The position numbers were made by a program, and so were the translations under genes. Under the pieces are notes generated by a model. That model worked only from the letters and a program-made list of their open reading frames with translations, was not told where the DNA came from and ran no database searches. 64,000 nucleotides of DNA from Lentisphaeria bacterium (lineage in GTDB: Bacteria; Verrucomicrobiota; Lentisphaeria; Victivallales; UBA1829), in contig DPDG01000062.1 of the NCBI GenBank assembly GCA_003526375.1, positions 29,685-93,684 on the forward strand. Direction: 5' to 3'. Positions 25,406 to 34,394 of this stretch are shown one piece after another. Position 1 is the stretch's first letter. Each line of letters opens with the position of its first letter.

Positions 25406-27046
25406 TCATTTCCCCACCTTCGCAAGAGACGCCGCTTTCAAATACTGCTTCCGCGCCTCCCCGCTCCACTTCCGGCAGACTTCCGCGACATCCACGGCGG
25501 AACGTGTGCCGGAAGTCTGAAGCGACGCCGCGGCGGCCGCCGCCTCACGGTAGGCAAACGGCAGCCGGTTGAACTCCGCCATCGCCTGCGGAACAGCCTT
25601 CGGGCCGCCGGCTTTGATGATCTCGCGCCACGCATAACGCAGTTCGTCCTGCACATCCAGCGTCAGACAGCGGATCAGAATGCGGATCATGCTGAAATAA
25701 CGTCCGGTCCATTCGGGATGATAGGTAAAGGAAAGACCGGACCTGTAGGGATAATAATCGGGATCGGCGCGCAAATCCCTGTATCTGTCTTCGTAAAGAT
25801 CCATGCGGACGGGAGACCGGCGCAGAGCGTATTTCCGCGGACCTCCCGGAGTTCCGAGCTTGAAATCCAGCAGCTTCTGTCCTTCGAGTCCGATCATGAA
25901 ATCAAGAAACGCATGTGCGACCTTCCTGTTCGGCGCCCCGCGCAGAAGCTGAATCGGGTCTGCGGAAACCGCCGTTCCCCCTTCGGGAGCGACATAGAAG
26001 ATCACAGGCTTCCCGCCCATTTGAAATGCGTTCCATTCCTGTTCCGTCAGTCCGTAGAAGTCAATCGCCATGCCGACCGCCGCCGCACCGGAGGCAACGT
26101 CGCGCGTGACTTTGCCCGCGCTGTCCGTGATCGTGCGGGTATTCCCCATGATGCGTTTGATCAGATTCATGCCGTCCGCCCATCCTCTGTCAAGGTGTTC
26201 AGGCTGCGGCTTCATTCCGGCAGGAACCGCCTCATGCATCGCCTGCTGGAGAATCGTCTCGTAACACTTGTTCGCGGAACCTGATTTCGTCGGGTCGGCA
26301 GTGACCACTGTATTGAAAAATTCCGGTCTGCCCAGATCGCTCCAGCGCTTCGGGGGAACCGCGCCAAGCCCGGCAAGTTCCTTCAGACGGTCCGCATTGT
26401 AACAGATGCCGAAGCTTGCAAGACACACGCCGTAATAGCGCCCTCCGGCGTCATAGATCACATCGCCTCCGAATTTCTGCGGTATCACATCCGGCTTGAA
26501 ATATTCGGGATGACGCGCCTGAAGCCCGCCGTCCACGGCAAAACCGCGCGAAGCCTGTTTCCCCTGATCGTAGGTGCCGCCTCCCGCAAACAGGTCGATC
26601 CCGATTCCGACTTCGGACTCCAGGAACTTCCTGCGTGCAAGTTTCGCTTCGGCATCCGCGTGAATGTCGGAATCGACTTTCGGATTGCTGTAGGAGGAAG
26701 CAATGTGCGCATTCCATTCGGGATTGGACTTATCGCTGTTCCAGTAATGCCGGAACTCCGCTTCAAAGCGGTCGGCGATATAGCGGACAATGTCCGAGGT
26801 GCCGCCGGGAGCGCGCCAGTCCACCACGACATCGCGTCCGTATTTTTCCCTGTAATACTTCCGGAACCCCTGTTCCAGTTCATGCTTCATCGGTCCGCTG
26901 TGGGCGCTGATGATGACCACGGTATCGGCTTCATCGGTATTCGTTTTAACGCCGCCCGCATCCTTGCGCAGCAGAAACGGCAGAGCCAGCACAGCCAGCA
27001 GAAGCAGAATCGCAAAAATAATCCGGTATTTCATCGTGTCCGTCAA
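25406..27046 (-). CDS. ABC transporter solute-binding protein, Fe3+/polyamine type
   Basis: 546 residues, longer than usual (about 340-400). An N-terminal hydrophobic segment (IIFAILLLLAVLALPFLL, about 8-26) serves as anchor or uncleaved signal; no lipobox cysteine follows. The body is a cluster-D binding protein: VVIISAHSGPMKHELEQGF, YGVCLASFGICYNADRL, ADPTKSGSANKCYETIL and the EGGTAVSADPIQLLRGAPN segment. The long C-terminal extension after residue 400 is unusual and has no recognised family. ATGA overlap with the ATPase gene. The family transports iron, thiamine or phosphonates; iron is the best guess from the permease. Confidence 0.82.
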   Translation of the reverse strand: MTDTMKYRIIFAILLLLAVLALPFLLRKDAGGVKTNTDEADTVVIISAHSGPMKHELEQGFRKYYREKYGRDVVVDWRAPGGTSDIVRYIADRFEAEFRHYWNSDKSNPEWNAHIASSYSNPKVDSDIHADAEAKLARRKFLESEVGIGIDLFAGGGTYDQGKQASRGFAVDGGLQARHPEYFKPDVIPQKFGGDVIYDAGGRYYGVCLASFGICYNADRLKELAGLGAVPPKRWSDLGRPEFFNTVVTADPTKSGSANKCYETILQQAMHEAVPAGMKPQPEHLDRGWADGMNLIKRIMGNTRTITDSAGKVTRDVASGAAAVGMAIDFYGLTEQEWNAFQMGGKPVIFYVAPEGGTAVSADPIQLLRGAPNRKVAHAFLDFMIGLEGQKLLDFKLGTPGGPRKYALRRSPVRMDLYEDRYRDLRADPDYYPYRSGLSFTYHPEWTGRYFSMIRILIRCLTLDVQDELRYAWREIIKAGGPKAVPQAMAEFNRLPFAYREAAAAAASLQTSGTRSAVDVAEVCRKWSGEARKQYLKAASLAKVGK

Positions 27047-28098
27047 TCCTCAAGAAGAATGATGTTCTGCGGCAGAACCGACAATGTATACCGTTTCCCC
27101 GCCTCGCGCAATTCGGAGGAATCCTCGTTCACATCCAGAATCCTGCCGTTCTCCGTACGGAACTTGAGCTCACAGCGTTCGCCGAGAAACGTCCCGGACA
27201 GGTATTCCGCCTCGAAACGGTTTGCGGAAGGAGCCGTCGAGTTCACGCTGATGTTTTCTGGGCGGATCAGGACCGTCCGTCCTTTTTTCAGCTCAACATG
27301 CGAAGAATAAAGCACGCCGATCTCCGATCTGATCCGCAGCATTGCATTCTCCTCGCCGTCCACCACCCCTTCCAGCAGGTTGACATCCCCCAGAAACGAG
27401 GCTGCAAAACGGGAACGGGGCTTTTTATAAAGCTCCACCGGCGAACCGGTCTGTTGAATCGCTCCCCGGTCAAGCAGGGCAATCCGGTCGCCCATGCTCA
27501 AAGCCTCGCGGCGGTCGTGCGTCACATAAATCGCGGTCAGCGAGCGCTCCCGGCAGATACGTGCAATCTCGCTGCGCATTTCGTCACGCAGTTTCGCGTC
27601 CAGATTCGAAAGCGGCTCGTCCAGCAGAAGCACCTGCGGATCAACGGCTATCGCACGCGCCAGCGCAATTCTCTGCTGCTGTCCGCCGGAGAGCGACGGG
27701 ACTCTGCGGTCCGCAAAATCCGACATGCGGACCAGCGCCAGCGACTCCGCGACTTTCTCATCAATCACTTTTTTCGGCACTCCGGCGGCGCGCAGTCCGA
27801 ATGCCACATTTTCAAACACAGACAGGTGCGGCCACAATGCATAATTCTGGAAAACCATCGCCGCCTGCCGTTTTTCCGGCGGCAGAGAGGTGATGTCGCG
27901 ATCATCGAAAAAGATCGAACCGGAGTCCGGTTCCACGATACCGGCAAGAATCCGGAGCAGAGTGGATTTCCCGCATCCGGAGGGTCCGAGCAGGAAAAAG
28001 AGCTCCCCTTTTCCGATTTCAAGGTCAAGCGGCAGAAGAACGGGCGTCCCCTTCTGGTAGGATTTGGAAATTCCCGATATTTTTACTGAAGCAGGCAT
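27043..28098 (-). CDS. ABC transporter ATP-binding protein, FbpC/PotA type
   Basis: 351 residues. Walker A GPSGCGKST (about 37-45), the Q-loop in MVFQNYALWPHLS, signature LSGGQQQRIALARAI, Walker B VLLLDEPLSNLDAKLRD and the switch His in YVTHDRREALSM are all intact. The last 100 residues (TVLIRPENISVNSTAP, GTFLGERCELKFRTENG) form a TOBE regulatory domain, as in ferric and polyamine importers. It is the first gene of the operon. The short tandem GTTATAA repeat lies just upstream. Confidence 0.92.
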   Translation of the reverse strand: MPASVKISGISKSYQKGTPVLLPLDLEIGKGELFFLLGPSGCGKSTLLRILAGIVEPDSGSIFFDDRDITSLPPEKRQAAMVFQNYALWPHLSVFENVAFGLRAAGVPKKVIDEKVAESLALVRMSDFADRRVPSLSGGQQQRIALARAIAVDPQVLLLDEPLSNLDAKLRDEMRSEIARICRERSLTAIYVTHDRREALSMGDRIALLDRGAIQQTGSPVELYKKPRSRFAASFLGDVNLLEGVVDGEENAMLRIRSEIGVLYSSHVELKKGRTVLIRPENISVNSTAPSANRFEAEYLSGTFLGERCELKFRTENGRILDVNEDSSELREAGKRYTLSVLPQNIILLED

Positions 28099-28112
28099 AG
28101 GCAGAGTTTCAA

Positions 28113-28134
28113 GTTATAAGTTATAAGTTATAAG
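28113..28134. repeat. Tandem heptamer GTTATAA x3
   Basis: Three perfect copies of GTTATAA (28113-28133) plus one base, 15 bp upstream of the ABC ATPase start. It is A/T-rich and could affect promoter activity or be a small member of the short-word arrays seen elsewhere in the window. Confidence 0.75.
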
Positions 28135-28256
28135 GGTGATATAATGTAGTGCAAAAGCGGTTCTTTTAAAGAGCTGAAAATAAAATCTTGCAAGATAAAA
28201 AAACAGGCAGTTCCTACGGGACGGCAGATCAAAAGCGGACCCCCGAAACAAAAAAA

Positions 28257-28287
28257 GCATCCGCTCCTGTGGAGGGATGCCTTTTTT
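28257..28287. terminator. Bidirectional terminator at the end of the polysaccharide cluster
   Basis: GCATCC / GGATGC stem with a loop of about twelve bases, flanked by seven A on the left and six T on the right, so it works on both strands. On the minus strand it lies about 20 bp after the last gene of the cluster. Confidence 0.8.
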
Positions 28288-28306
28288 CCAGATTCAAAGG
28301 GAGAGA

Positions 28307-29062
28307 CTACTGTTTTTTTTCTGCTTCGGCGGGAGGCGGAAGATACCGGTAGACACGAAGCTGCTTTTTTTTCCTGCGGTTGTGATACTGCCATGACAAC
28401 AGTCTGCATTCACCATCCGCAAAAGCAAAAACAGTGGATGTCAGCGGCAAATCGCCGCTCCGTTCATCCACGAACACATACACTGCATCAAACTTCTTTC
28501 CGTGATACGGCAATAACATACGCATCCGCGTCTCATCGACAGCCCCGGATTCCAGTTCTTCCAGCGGAATGACTTTCAAACCGGAATAATACTGATAACG
28601 TCTTTTATTGTCCGGTTCCGCGAGAATTACAGGGTTGGCAAACTTCACGGCATCCTGTTTCACAACCGCACAATTGTAAGGGATATAATCCGCATACGGA
28701 TTTACATGAAGAATTTTCACAATGCAGGCTATGGACAATCCAATGATAAACAGCCACGGAACAATACGCCTCACCTTTTCCGGAACTTTCGGCACCAGTT
28801 TCAGGATATCTTCCAATTGAAAGCAAAAATAAACGCCGAAAATGATCGCCGGATAAATCAGGATCGATGCATAGCGGGATGAGATGATATGGATGACAAG
28901 CCGCCAGCCAATCATGAAAACAACAGAACAAGCCACGAACCAGAAAAGATTATTGCGCTTTTTCCAGAAGTAAATGAGCGCAGTGATGATTCCCAGAACA
29001 GCCGCAACCGCAACCGGCTCAAATAAAATACGGGGAATCAGCCTGAAAAATACAGCAGTCAT
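28307..29062 (-). CDS. C-terminal half of a GT39-like membrane protein, separate gene
   Basis: 251 residues: four or so membrane segments in the first 140 (VAVAAVLGIITALIYFW, FVACSVVFMIGWRLV, ASILIYPAIIFGVYFCF, VPWLFIIGLSIACIV), then a soluble C-terminal domain (VPLTSTVFAFADGECRLL-like text). By itself it matches the second half of ArnT/PMT-type glycosyltransferases. The preceding gene matches the first half, and the two overlap by ATGA. Either the protein is made as two translationally coupled subunits or an ancestral gene was split by a frameshift. Confidence 0.65.
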   Translation of the reverse strand: MTAVFFRLIPRILFEPVAVAAVLGIITALIYFWKKRNNLFWFVACSVVFMIGWRLVIHIISSRYASILIYPAIIFGVYFCFQLEDILKLVPKVPEKVRRIVPWLFIIGLSIACIVKILHVNPYADYIPYNCAVVKQDAVKFANPVILAEPDNKRRYQYYSGLKVIPLEELESGAVDETRMRMLLPYHGKKFDAVYVFVDERSGDLPLTSTVFAFADGECRLLSWQYHNRRKKKQLRVYRYLPPPAEAEKKQ

Positions 29063-29928
29063 TTAAGAATGTTTTCCTTACAGAACTTTTTCTCTATATT
29101 TTTCCACTTTACCAGATAATACTTTCCATAGCTTTTATATAAATGATCCTCCGCCCCCATTGCCGATATCAGCAGGCATACGGTGACAACAAAAGCGGCG
29201 GACAGGGAAAAACAGCAAATCAACAGCTTCTTCCAGTCCATTGTCTTCCGGCATATGGCAATTCCCCAGCAGATGCCTGCCAGCGGGAAAAATTCCAAAG
29301 TCTCATACCGGGTGAGAAATGCCATGCCAAGAAATACGCCGGTGATCCCCCATAAATACCACTTCTGTCTCCGAATGCAGAAGATCAGAAGGCAGATCAC
29401 CAATCCGGCAAAAAACAGATAAACCGTGTCGCGCAGCGGTTCGACCGCCAACTCTATCATAGGCGGATTCAGAGCAATCAGCAAAGCAGACGCCAACGCG
29501 ATACGCCTGCTGCGGCAGACTTCATTTGCAATCAGATAGATGATACCCGGCAGAAGGCTCCCCAGAAAAATGTTGACGCCCACACCCGAAAGATAAGCGG
29601 AAAAACCGCACTTCATCACCAGCAGCATCAAGTACAGGGGAAAAGGCGGAATCCAAAATTCAGGCCAATGCTTCAAGACCCCGTCCAGTGATCCGGTGTC
29701 ATGCCATACCTGAATCAGCTCAAGATACAGGCAGCCGTCACGGGAAAGCGCCGGTTCCAGCCGCAAGCTCAACAGACGGACGGCAAGCGCCAGAAGCCCA
29801 ATCAGCGCCAGCAGAAAGGATGTTTGAAAAGAAGTCAATTCCTTTTCCGGGTGGAACAGCAGGCATACCCGTTTCAGAAACGTTCCTCCTCTTTCGTTAT
29901 GTTTTGACGGCAGAGTATCCATATTCAT
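29059..29928 (-). CDS. N-terminal half of a GT39-like (PMT/ArnT) glycosyltransferase
   Basis: 289 residues from the ATG at 29928; the frame extends to a GTG at 29961 that overlaps the acyltransferase gene. Seven or so membrane segments follow LALIGLLALAVRLLSLRLEP, and the first external loop carries the acidic motif SRDGCLYLELIQVW expected of GT-C enzymes. They use polyprenyl-phosphate sugars at the outer face of the membrane. The frame stops at ATGA, where the second half begins. Total length of both halves, about 540 residues, fits one GT39 protein. Confidence 0.7.
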   Translation of the reverse strand: MNMDTLPSKHNERGGTFLKRVCLLFHPEKELTSFQTSFLLALIGLLALAVRLLSLRLEPALSRDGCLYLELIQVWHDTGSLDGVLKHWPEFWIPPFPLYLMLLVMKCGFSAYLSGVGVNIFLGSLLPGIIYLIANEVCRSRRIALASALLIALNPPMIELAVEPLRDTVYLFFAGLVICLLIFCIRRQKWYLWGITGVFLGMAFLTRYETLEFFPLAGICWGIAICRKTMDWKKLLICCFSLSAAFVVTVCLLISAMGAEDHLYKSYGKYYLVKWKNIEKKFCKENILK

Positions 29929-29935
29929 AACCGGT

Positions 29936-30979
29936 TTATATGCGTCCGCCGCAGATGACACCCAGAAGACGCGGAAAAAGTTTTCTGAATATTTCGAAGA
30001 TCAGCAGAGAAATCCCGATACACAGCAGCGGACAGAGCAAAGTTCCGATGACAATCCCGCAAGCCGAAGCAGGAATGAAAAGAAAAAACATCTTGACAAT
30101 CAGGACAATCAGAACAGCATGAATGCCGAAAATAAAGAATACGCCTGTTTTCAAATACCGGAAAAATCTTGACATCCAGGGAATGCGATATAAAAAAGCC
30201 GACAGGCAATAGACGCTCGGAATTCCCGACAGAATAACGGCAAGTCGCATCCCCCCTGTCCGGTTCAAAGCCAGAATGGACAAGAAGAGGAACAGCACGG
30301 AAAGAAATCGGCAATAATGATTTTTCCACGAAATGCGGCGCACGATGTCAAGCCGGGCAAGAATGCCTCCGGCAAGCAGGAAAAACAATCCGCCCCCGAT
30401 ATGCCGGGAACAGATGAAAAAGATACTGATCAAGCACAGAAACACACCCAGCGGCAGACGGAAAAGCAGATACAGCAGAGGAGTCAGTGCCGCATAGAGA
30501 AATAAATTACGTATGAACCAGAATTGATAAGCAATCGGCTTCTCTGTCACGCCGAACAGAAGATCCAACACCATCAGCGGGCTTCGCCCTGCGAATTTGT
30601 CATTTGTGAAAAAAGCTGATATTCCGGGTATTTTCGGGGCAAGCCAATACAGCAGAAAAACCGCAAGATTCCAAAACAGATAAGGAATCACTAAAGAGAA
30701 CACCCGTTTTTTCAGGAGCCCGGCATATTGCCCCGGAGAGCCGTCATAACTCCGGAACAGCCAGCAGCCGGAGATCACAAAAAAGCCGGGGACACAGACG
30801 GAGGGCAGAATGACCTGGAAAAAGTAACGGAAATCATGGAGCCAGGCAGGCGCATCCGGCGGCACCTCAATCTGGCAGTGGATGCAGACAATCCCCAAAA
30901 TCAGCAGACAGCGGCAGATGTCCACAGTCTGCGAAGTGGCTTCATCGACGCTCCCCGTAACGGGAGTATCGACTTTCAT
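29936..30979 (-). CDS. Acyltransferase family 3 membrane protein
   Basis: 347 residues from the ATG at 30979; the upstream frame overlaps the preceding glycosyltransferase. Ten or so membrane segments, with RCLLILGIVCIHCQ near the start (family histidine in the first segment), PGFFVISGCWLFRSY and FWFIRNLFLYAALTPLL. This family O-acetylates or otherwise O-acylates surface polysaccharides. Position inside the capsule cluster supports modification of the repeat unit. Confidence 0.85.
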   Translation of the reverse strand: MKVDTPVTGSVDEATSQTVDICRCLLILGIVCIHCQIEVPPDAPAWLHDFRYFFQVILPSVCVPGFFVISGCWLFRSYDGSPGQYAGLLKKRVFSLVIPYLFWNLAVFLLYWLAPKIPGISAFFTNDKFAGRSPLMVLDLLFGVTEKPIAYQFWFIRNLFLYAALTPLLYLLFRLPLGVFLCLISIFFICSRHIGGGLFFLLAGGILARLDIVRRISWKNHYCRFLSVLFLFLSILALNRTGGMRLAVILSGIPSVYCLSAFLYRIPWMSRFFRYLKTGVFFIFGIHAVLIVLIVKMFFLFIPASACGIVIGTLLCPLLCIGISLLIFEIFRKLFPRLLGVICGGRI

Positions 30980-30992
30980 GCACAGATAACGC

Positions 30993-32072
30993 CTAAAACA
31001 ATTCCGCATAACATTGCCCGATCCGTTTCCATGTATAACGCCGCCCGGCAATTTCACGCATCGCATCTCCTATCTTCCGCCACTCCGTAACCCGCTTCTC
31101 CCCGATGATCCTGAGCAGTTCTTCACTTGAAGCGAAATACAATGCCTTGTATTCTGTCGTTTCCTGATTGAAATTAACATCAAAGGCGGCAACGGGCAGT
31201 CCGAGATGCATCGCTTCAATCAGCGAGGGATTCGTCCCGCCGCAGGAATGCCCGTGGATATAGAGAATACAGTTGGAACGCAGTTCATTGAGTTTTTTCT
31301 GGTCATAAACAGGATCCAGCAGATGGATATTGCCATGTCCCCTGTATGTTTCATACAACTTCTGCCCGTATGCCCCTTTCGACCAGTTCCCCACCATCAC
31401 AAGAGGCAGGGAACATGAGGGGTCCGCAAAAGCCCGGAGCACCAGATGCACATTGTTTTCCGGTTCGATTCTGCAAACGCCGAAGGCGTAAGCATGACTC
31501 AGAAAGGGATATGCGGCAAGCGACGCAGCCGAAATCTTCTGCGGTTCCTGATGATCCGCGCCATATTCAATCAAGCTGCACGAATGGTGATATTCCTGTT
31601 CGACATAATCCGAAATGACCTTATTGTCTCCGATGACATGATCGCAGAAACGGACAGCCGTTCTCTCGGAAAACTTCAGGAAGCTTTTGACCGGCGGATT
31701 CCATTTGGACCTGCGCCATTCAAGTCCGTCAATATTGACAATCAGCTTCTTTCTGCATCCGAACAGTTTCAGGAACGGCAGGACGATACAGCCACCGACG
31801 CCCAGAATCAAAAGAACATCCGCAGATTTTAATGCCGACAGAATACTCCAGATGTCATAAGGAATGCTTTGAATCCCATTTGCACGGAGAGGAATATATT
31901 TCAACTTCGCGCCATAAATCTCCGGCAGTTTCCGGGAATACGCTTTTGACGAACAATATACCGTAAATTCAAACTCCGAAGACAATGTCCTGACCAGATT
32001 TTCAGCCAGGGTCTCAAAACCGCCATAACCGGCGGGAATTCCAACGGTACCGATAATCGCTACTTTTTTCAT
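30993..32072 (-). CDS. Glycosyltransferase with DUF1972 N-terminus, rhamnosyltransferase-like
   Basis: 359 residues. It opens with VAIIGTVGIPAGYGGFETLAEN, the DUF1972 signature of the beta-1,4-rhamnosyltransferase group, and continues as GT-B family 4: INIDGLEWRRSKW, YAFGVCRIEPENN and CGGTNPSLIEAMHLGLPVAAFD, with the E-x7-E type nucleotide-binding region. It transfers a sugar from an NDP donor to the lipid-linked repeat unit in the cytoplasm. Donor identity (dTDP-rhamnose or other) cannot be fixed; no rml genes are in the window. Confidence 0.85.
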   Translation of the reverse strand: MKKVAIIGTVGIPAGYGGFETLAENLVRTLSSEFEFTVYCSSKAYSRKLPEIYGAKLKYIPLRANGIQSIPYDIWSILSALKSADVLLILGVGGCIVLPFLKLFGCRKKLIVNIDGLEWRRSKWNPPVKSFLKFSERTAVRFCDHVIGDNKVISDYVEQEYHHSCSLIEYGADHQEPQKISAASLAAYPFLSHAYAFGVCRIEPENNVHLVLRAFADPSCSLPLVMVGNWSKGAYGQKLYETYRGHGNIHLLDPVYDQKKLNELRSNCILYIHGHSCGGTNPSLIEAMHLGLPVAAFDVNFNQETTEYKALYFASSEELLRIIGEKRVTEWRKIGDAMREIAGRRYTWKRIGQCYAELF

Positions 32073-32092
32073 TGATATTCCGGGGGAAAAAT

Positions 32093-33217
32093 TTATGATT
32101 TGGCAGACAATACTTTTTCATATGCGGAAAGAGTCTGTTCCGCCGCCTTGCTCCAAGAGTAATCCGAAACGATCTTCCTGCGTAATTCCTGAGACGGCGG
32201 CGGCGCCTTCATCGCCATTCCGACAGCATTCCGGATACTCTCAAGATCATCCGGTTCACAATAATACGCATGATCTCCGAAATACTCCCTTACCGACCCC
32301 TTGTCCGTCACAACAATATTGCAGCCGGCATAAAGCGCTTCCAGGCTGACTAATCCGGGGGTCTCGATCCAACTGGTTAAAACATTGACGCGCGCAGTCA
32401 GCATCAACTCAAAAACAGTCCGCTGAGGCACCTGAGAGACAAATTCGGTATTGCCGCGTTTTTCAGCCAGTTCCCGCAATTTTCTGTAATATTTCCTGCT
32501 GTTGGGACCCGCCTGCCCGATAAAGACAATGCGGTAAGGCGTATGATAAACAGCTTTCAAAAAGTTAAGCTGATTTTTTCTCGCATCAATCCGCCCGACA
32601 AATGTAATGGTATCAGAGGCTTTATCAAAAGAAGACCCGCTCATGATCTGATCAAACAGCGTTACGTCAATGGCATTGTTGACGACCGTATAGTTTTCCT
32701 GCCGGAGCCCCAGGCGCGAATTCAAGGCAGCCAGTTCCATCTCGGAATTCGGCAGCAGCCAGTCGACACTGCCCACAATCTCCTTCTGGCTGGCGATATA
32801 AGATTTTTTCAATCCCCGCAAATAAATGAGATTCCGCCTGAAAAGCAGTTTGAATGCAGCTTTCATATATTCAAATCCGTTAATCCCGAAGAAACGGAAA
32901 ATCAACCGCTGCATCCACGGCGCTCCATGGGCGGCATAATCATCAAAAGGCCAATAGATCGTGGAAAGAACCTTCGGAATCCTGACATTTCTCAACACGC
33001 TCAAATACTCCAGCAGGTCATAAGTCCACGTCAGATCCGTCAGATGAATCAGATCATACCGGGAAAAATCAATCTTCTCAAGACTTGAGACCAAATCACA
33101 GGCAACGCCCAGCTTTTCCAGACCTTCAACCGTTTTCAAGATCTGAATCTGCGCTCCGCCGGGCGAGGAATAGAAATTATGCCTGACACAAAACAAGACT
33201 TTCATTGATTGATCCAT
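32093..33217 (-). CDS. Glycosyltransferase family 4
   Basis: 374 residues, GT-B fold: VLFCVRHNFYSSPGGAQIQILK at the N-terminus, the linker VDWLLPNSEMELAAL, then TITFVGRIDARKNQLNFLKA, VNVLTSWIETPGLVSLEALYAGCNIVV and YSWSKAAEQTLSAYEK. ETPGLVSLEAL is the glycosyltransferase group 1 E-x7-E region. A second ATG (33205, MKVLFC) may be the true start; neither has a strong ribosome site. One of three GT4-type enzymes of the cluster. Confidence 0.88.
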   Translation of the reverse strand: MDQSMKVLFCVRHNFYSSPGGAQIQILKTVEGLEKLGVACDLVSSLEKIDFSRYDLIHLTDLTWTYDLLEYLSVLRNVRIPKVLSTIYWPFDDYAAHGAPWMQRLIFRFFGINGFEYMKAAFKLLFRRNLIYLRGLKKSYIASQKEIVGSVDWLLPNSEMELAALNSRLGLRQENYTVVNNAIDVTLFDQIMSGSSFDKASDTITFVGRIDARKNQLNFLKAVYHTPYRIVFIGQAGPNSRKYYRKLRELAEKRGNTEFVSQVPQRTVFELMLTARVNVLTSWIETPGLVSLEALYAGCNIVVTDKGSVREYFGDHAYYCEPDDLESIRNAVGMAMKAPPPSQELRRKIVSDYSWSKAAEQTLSAYEKVLSAKS

Positions 33218-33245
33218 TCTTTTTTATCATATTTGAAAAACAATT

Positions 33246-34364
33246 TTATTTTCTATTTCGGAGCCGTTCAAAAGCGGTGACGATTATCGCTTTCAAATCA
33301 CAGGCTTCATAGAACTCCGCAGCACATGCCGCATATCCGGAATAGGCAGTGTCAATCTCCTCCAGACAGTGTTTGATTTCAGCCGTATCCGCAGTTGCAA
33401 AATTGATGCAGATTCCTGCGCGGTAACGCCCGATGGTGTCCTGAAGTCCCGCGACGTCATTTGCAATGACCGGCAAGCCGAATCCCGTATATTCATAAAT
33501 CTTATTCGGGGCGCAGAATTCCGTATTCAATGAATCATGAACATAGGCGGCAATGCCGATGTAGGCATGGGCAGCGGTTTCAAGATGTTTCGGCGCAGGA
33601 ACCGGAGGCACAAGAGTATACTCATAGTTCGCCAGAAAATCTTTCGTATATTCATCGTTCCCCATCAGGATTCCCTGAATGACCAGTTTCCATGGACTTC
33701 CCAGTTCACTTACCGCTCTGGCAACAGGGCGCAGGTCACGTTCTTTTCCGATTCCGCCCTGATACAATACAATTTTCGCATCCCTGCCCAAACCTTCAAT
33801 CACAGATTTGACCTTCTCATTTGTAAGAGGAATATTTCTCTTTCTCGGATGACGGTAAGGCTTATTCGGCAAGATGACAGGAAACTCCGGCAGATCAAAC
33901 CATGCCCGGAAAATTCTCCCCCGGTTCAGTTCCGGAACAAAAACCAGACATGCCTTTTGCGCCAGCGGTTTCAGCTTCCTGATACGGACCGGATAGGTGT
34001 CATACAATTCATGCAGCTGCAGGACGTAACGCTCTTTCAACAGGCGTTTTCCCATCAGAAGCGCAGTCTCCGCACTTGCGATCCAGAGAAAATCATATTG
34101 TTCCTTCCGCAGGAGGTTCCAGATTTGCCACCGGAACGAGAGCCAACGGCAGGCACGGACCGGCAAAGAGGTATTCCTGATGTCGGGGTGTTTCCTGAAC
34201 GTCGTGATCTTCACCCCTTTTTCACGCAGTTCACCGGCATTTTCCGGTTCAATAAGGTTCGTAATCAAATGAACATGATGCCCTGTTTCAGCCAGAGCAT
34301 GGCATACGGATAAAACAGGCGGCAGACTTTCCAGGCGCCCGTTCAAGACAATTGTAACTCTCAT
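33246..34364 (-). CDS. Glycosyltransferase, GT-B fold (family 4-like)
   Basis: 372 residues: RVTIVLNGRLESLPPVLSVCHALAETGHHVHLIT at the N-terminus, central KIVLYQGGIGKERDLRPVARAV (start of the second Rossmann domain), then CAPNKIYEYTGFGLPVIANDV, where APNKIYEY is the donor-binding motif of the EPS glycosyltransferase group. It lies 28 bp from the neighbouring GT4 gene. Acceptor and donor are not readable from sequence. Confidence 0.85.
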   Translation of the reverse strand: MRVTIVLNGRLESLPPVLSVCHALAETGHHVHLITNLIEPENAGELREKGVKITTFRKHPDIRNTSLPVRACRWLSFRWQIWNLLRKEQYDFLWIASAETALLMGKRLLKERYVLQLHELYDTYPVRIRKLKPLAQKACLVFVPELNRGRIFRAWFDLPEFPVILPNKPYRHPRKRNIPLTNEKVKSVIEGLGRDAKIVLYQGGIGKERDLRPVARAVSELGSPWKLVIQGILMGNDEYTKDFLANYEYTLVPPVPAPKHLETAAHAYIGIAAYVHDSLNTEFCAPNKIYEYTGFGLPVIANDVAGLQDTIGRYRAGICINFATADTAEIKHCLEEIDTAYSGYAACAAEFYEACDLKAIIVTAFERLRNRK

Positions 34365-34394
34365 TGCCGGAATCTTTCCATGATTATTGTTCTT

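Noticed and set aside
23566..25572. Long plus-strand frame (668 codons) opposite the ABC permease
   Set aside because: Arg/Gln-rich, no family pattern, antisense to a clear permease gene.
29059..29062. Programmed -1 frameshift joining the two GT39-like halves
   Set aside because: No slippery heptamer of the X-XXY-YYZ type is present at the junction; ATGA stop-start coupling is the simpler reading.
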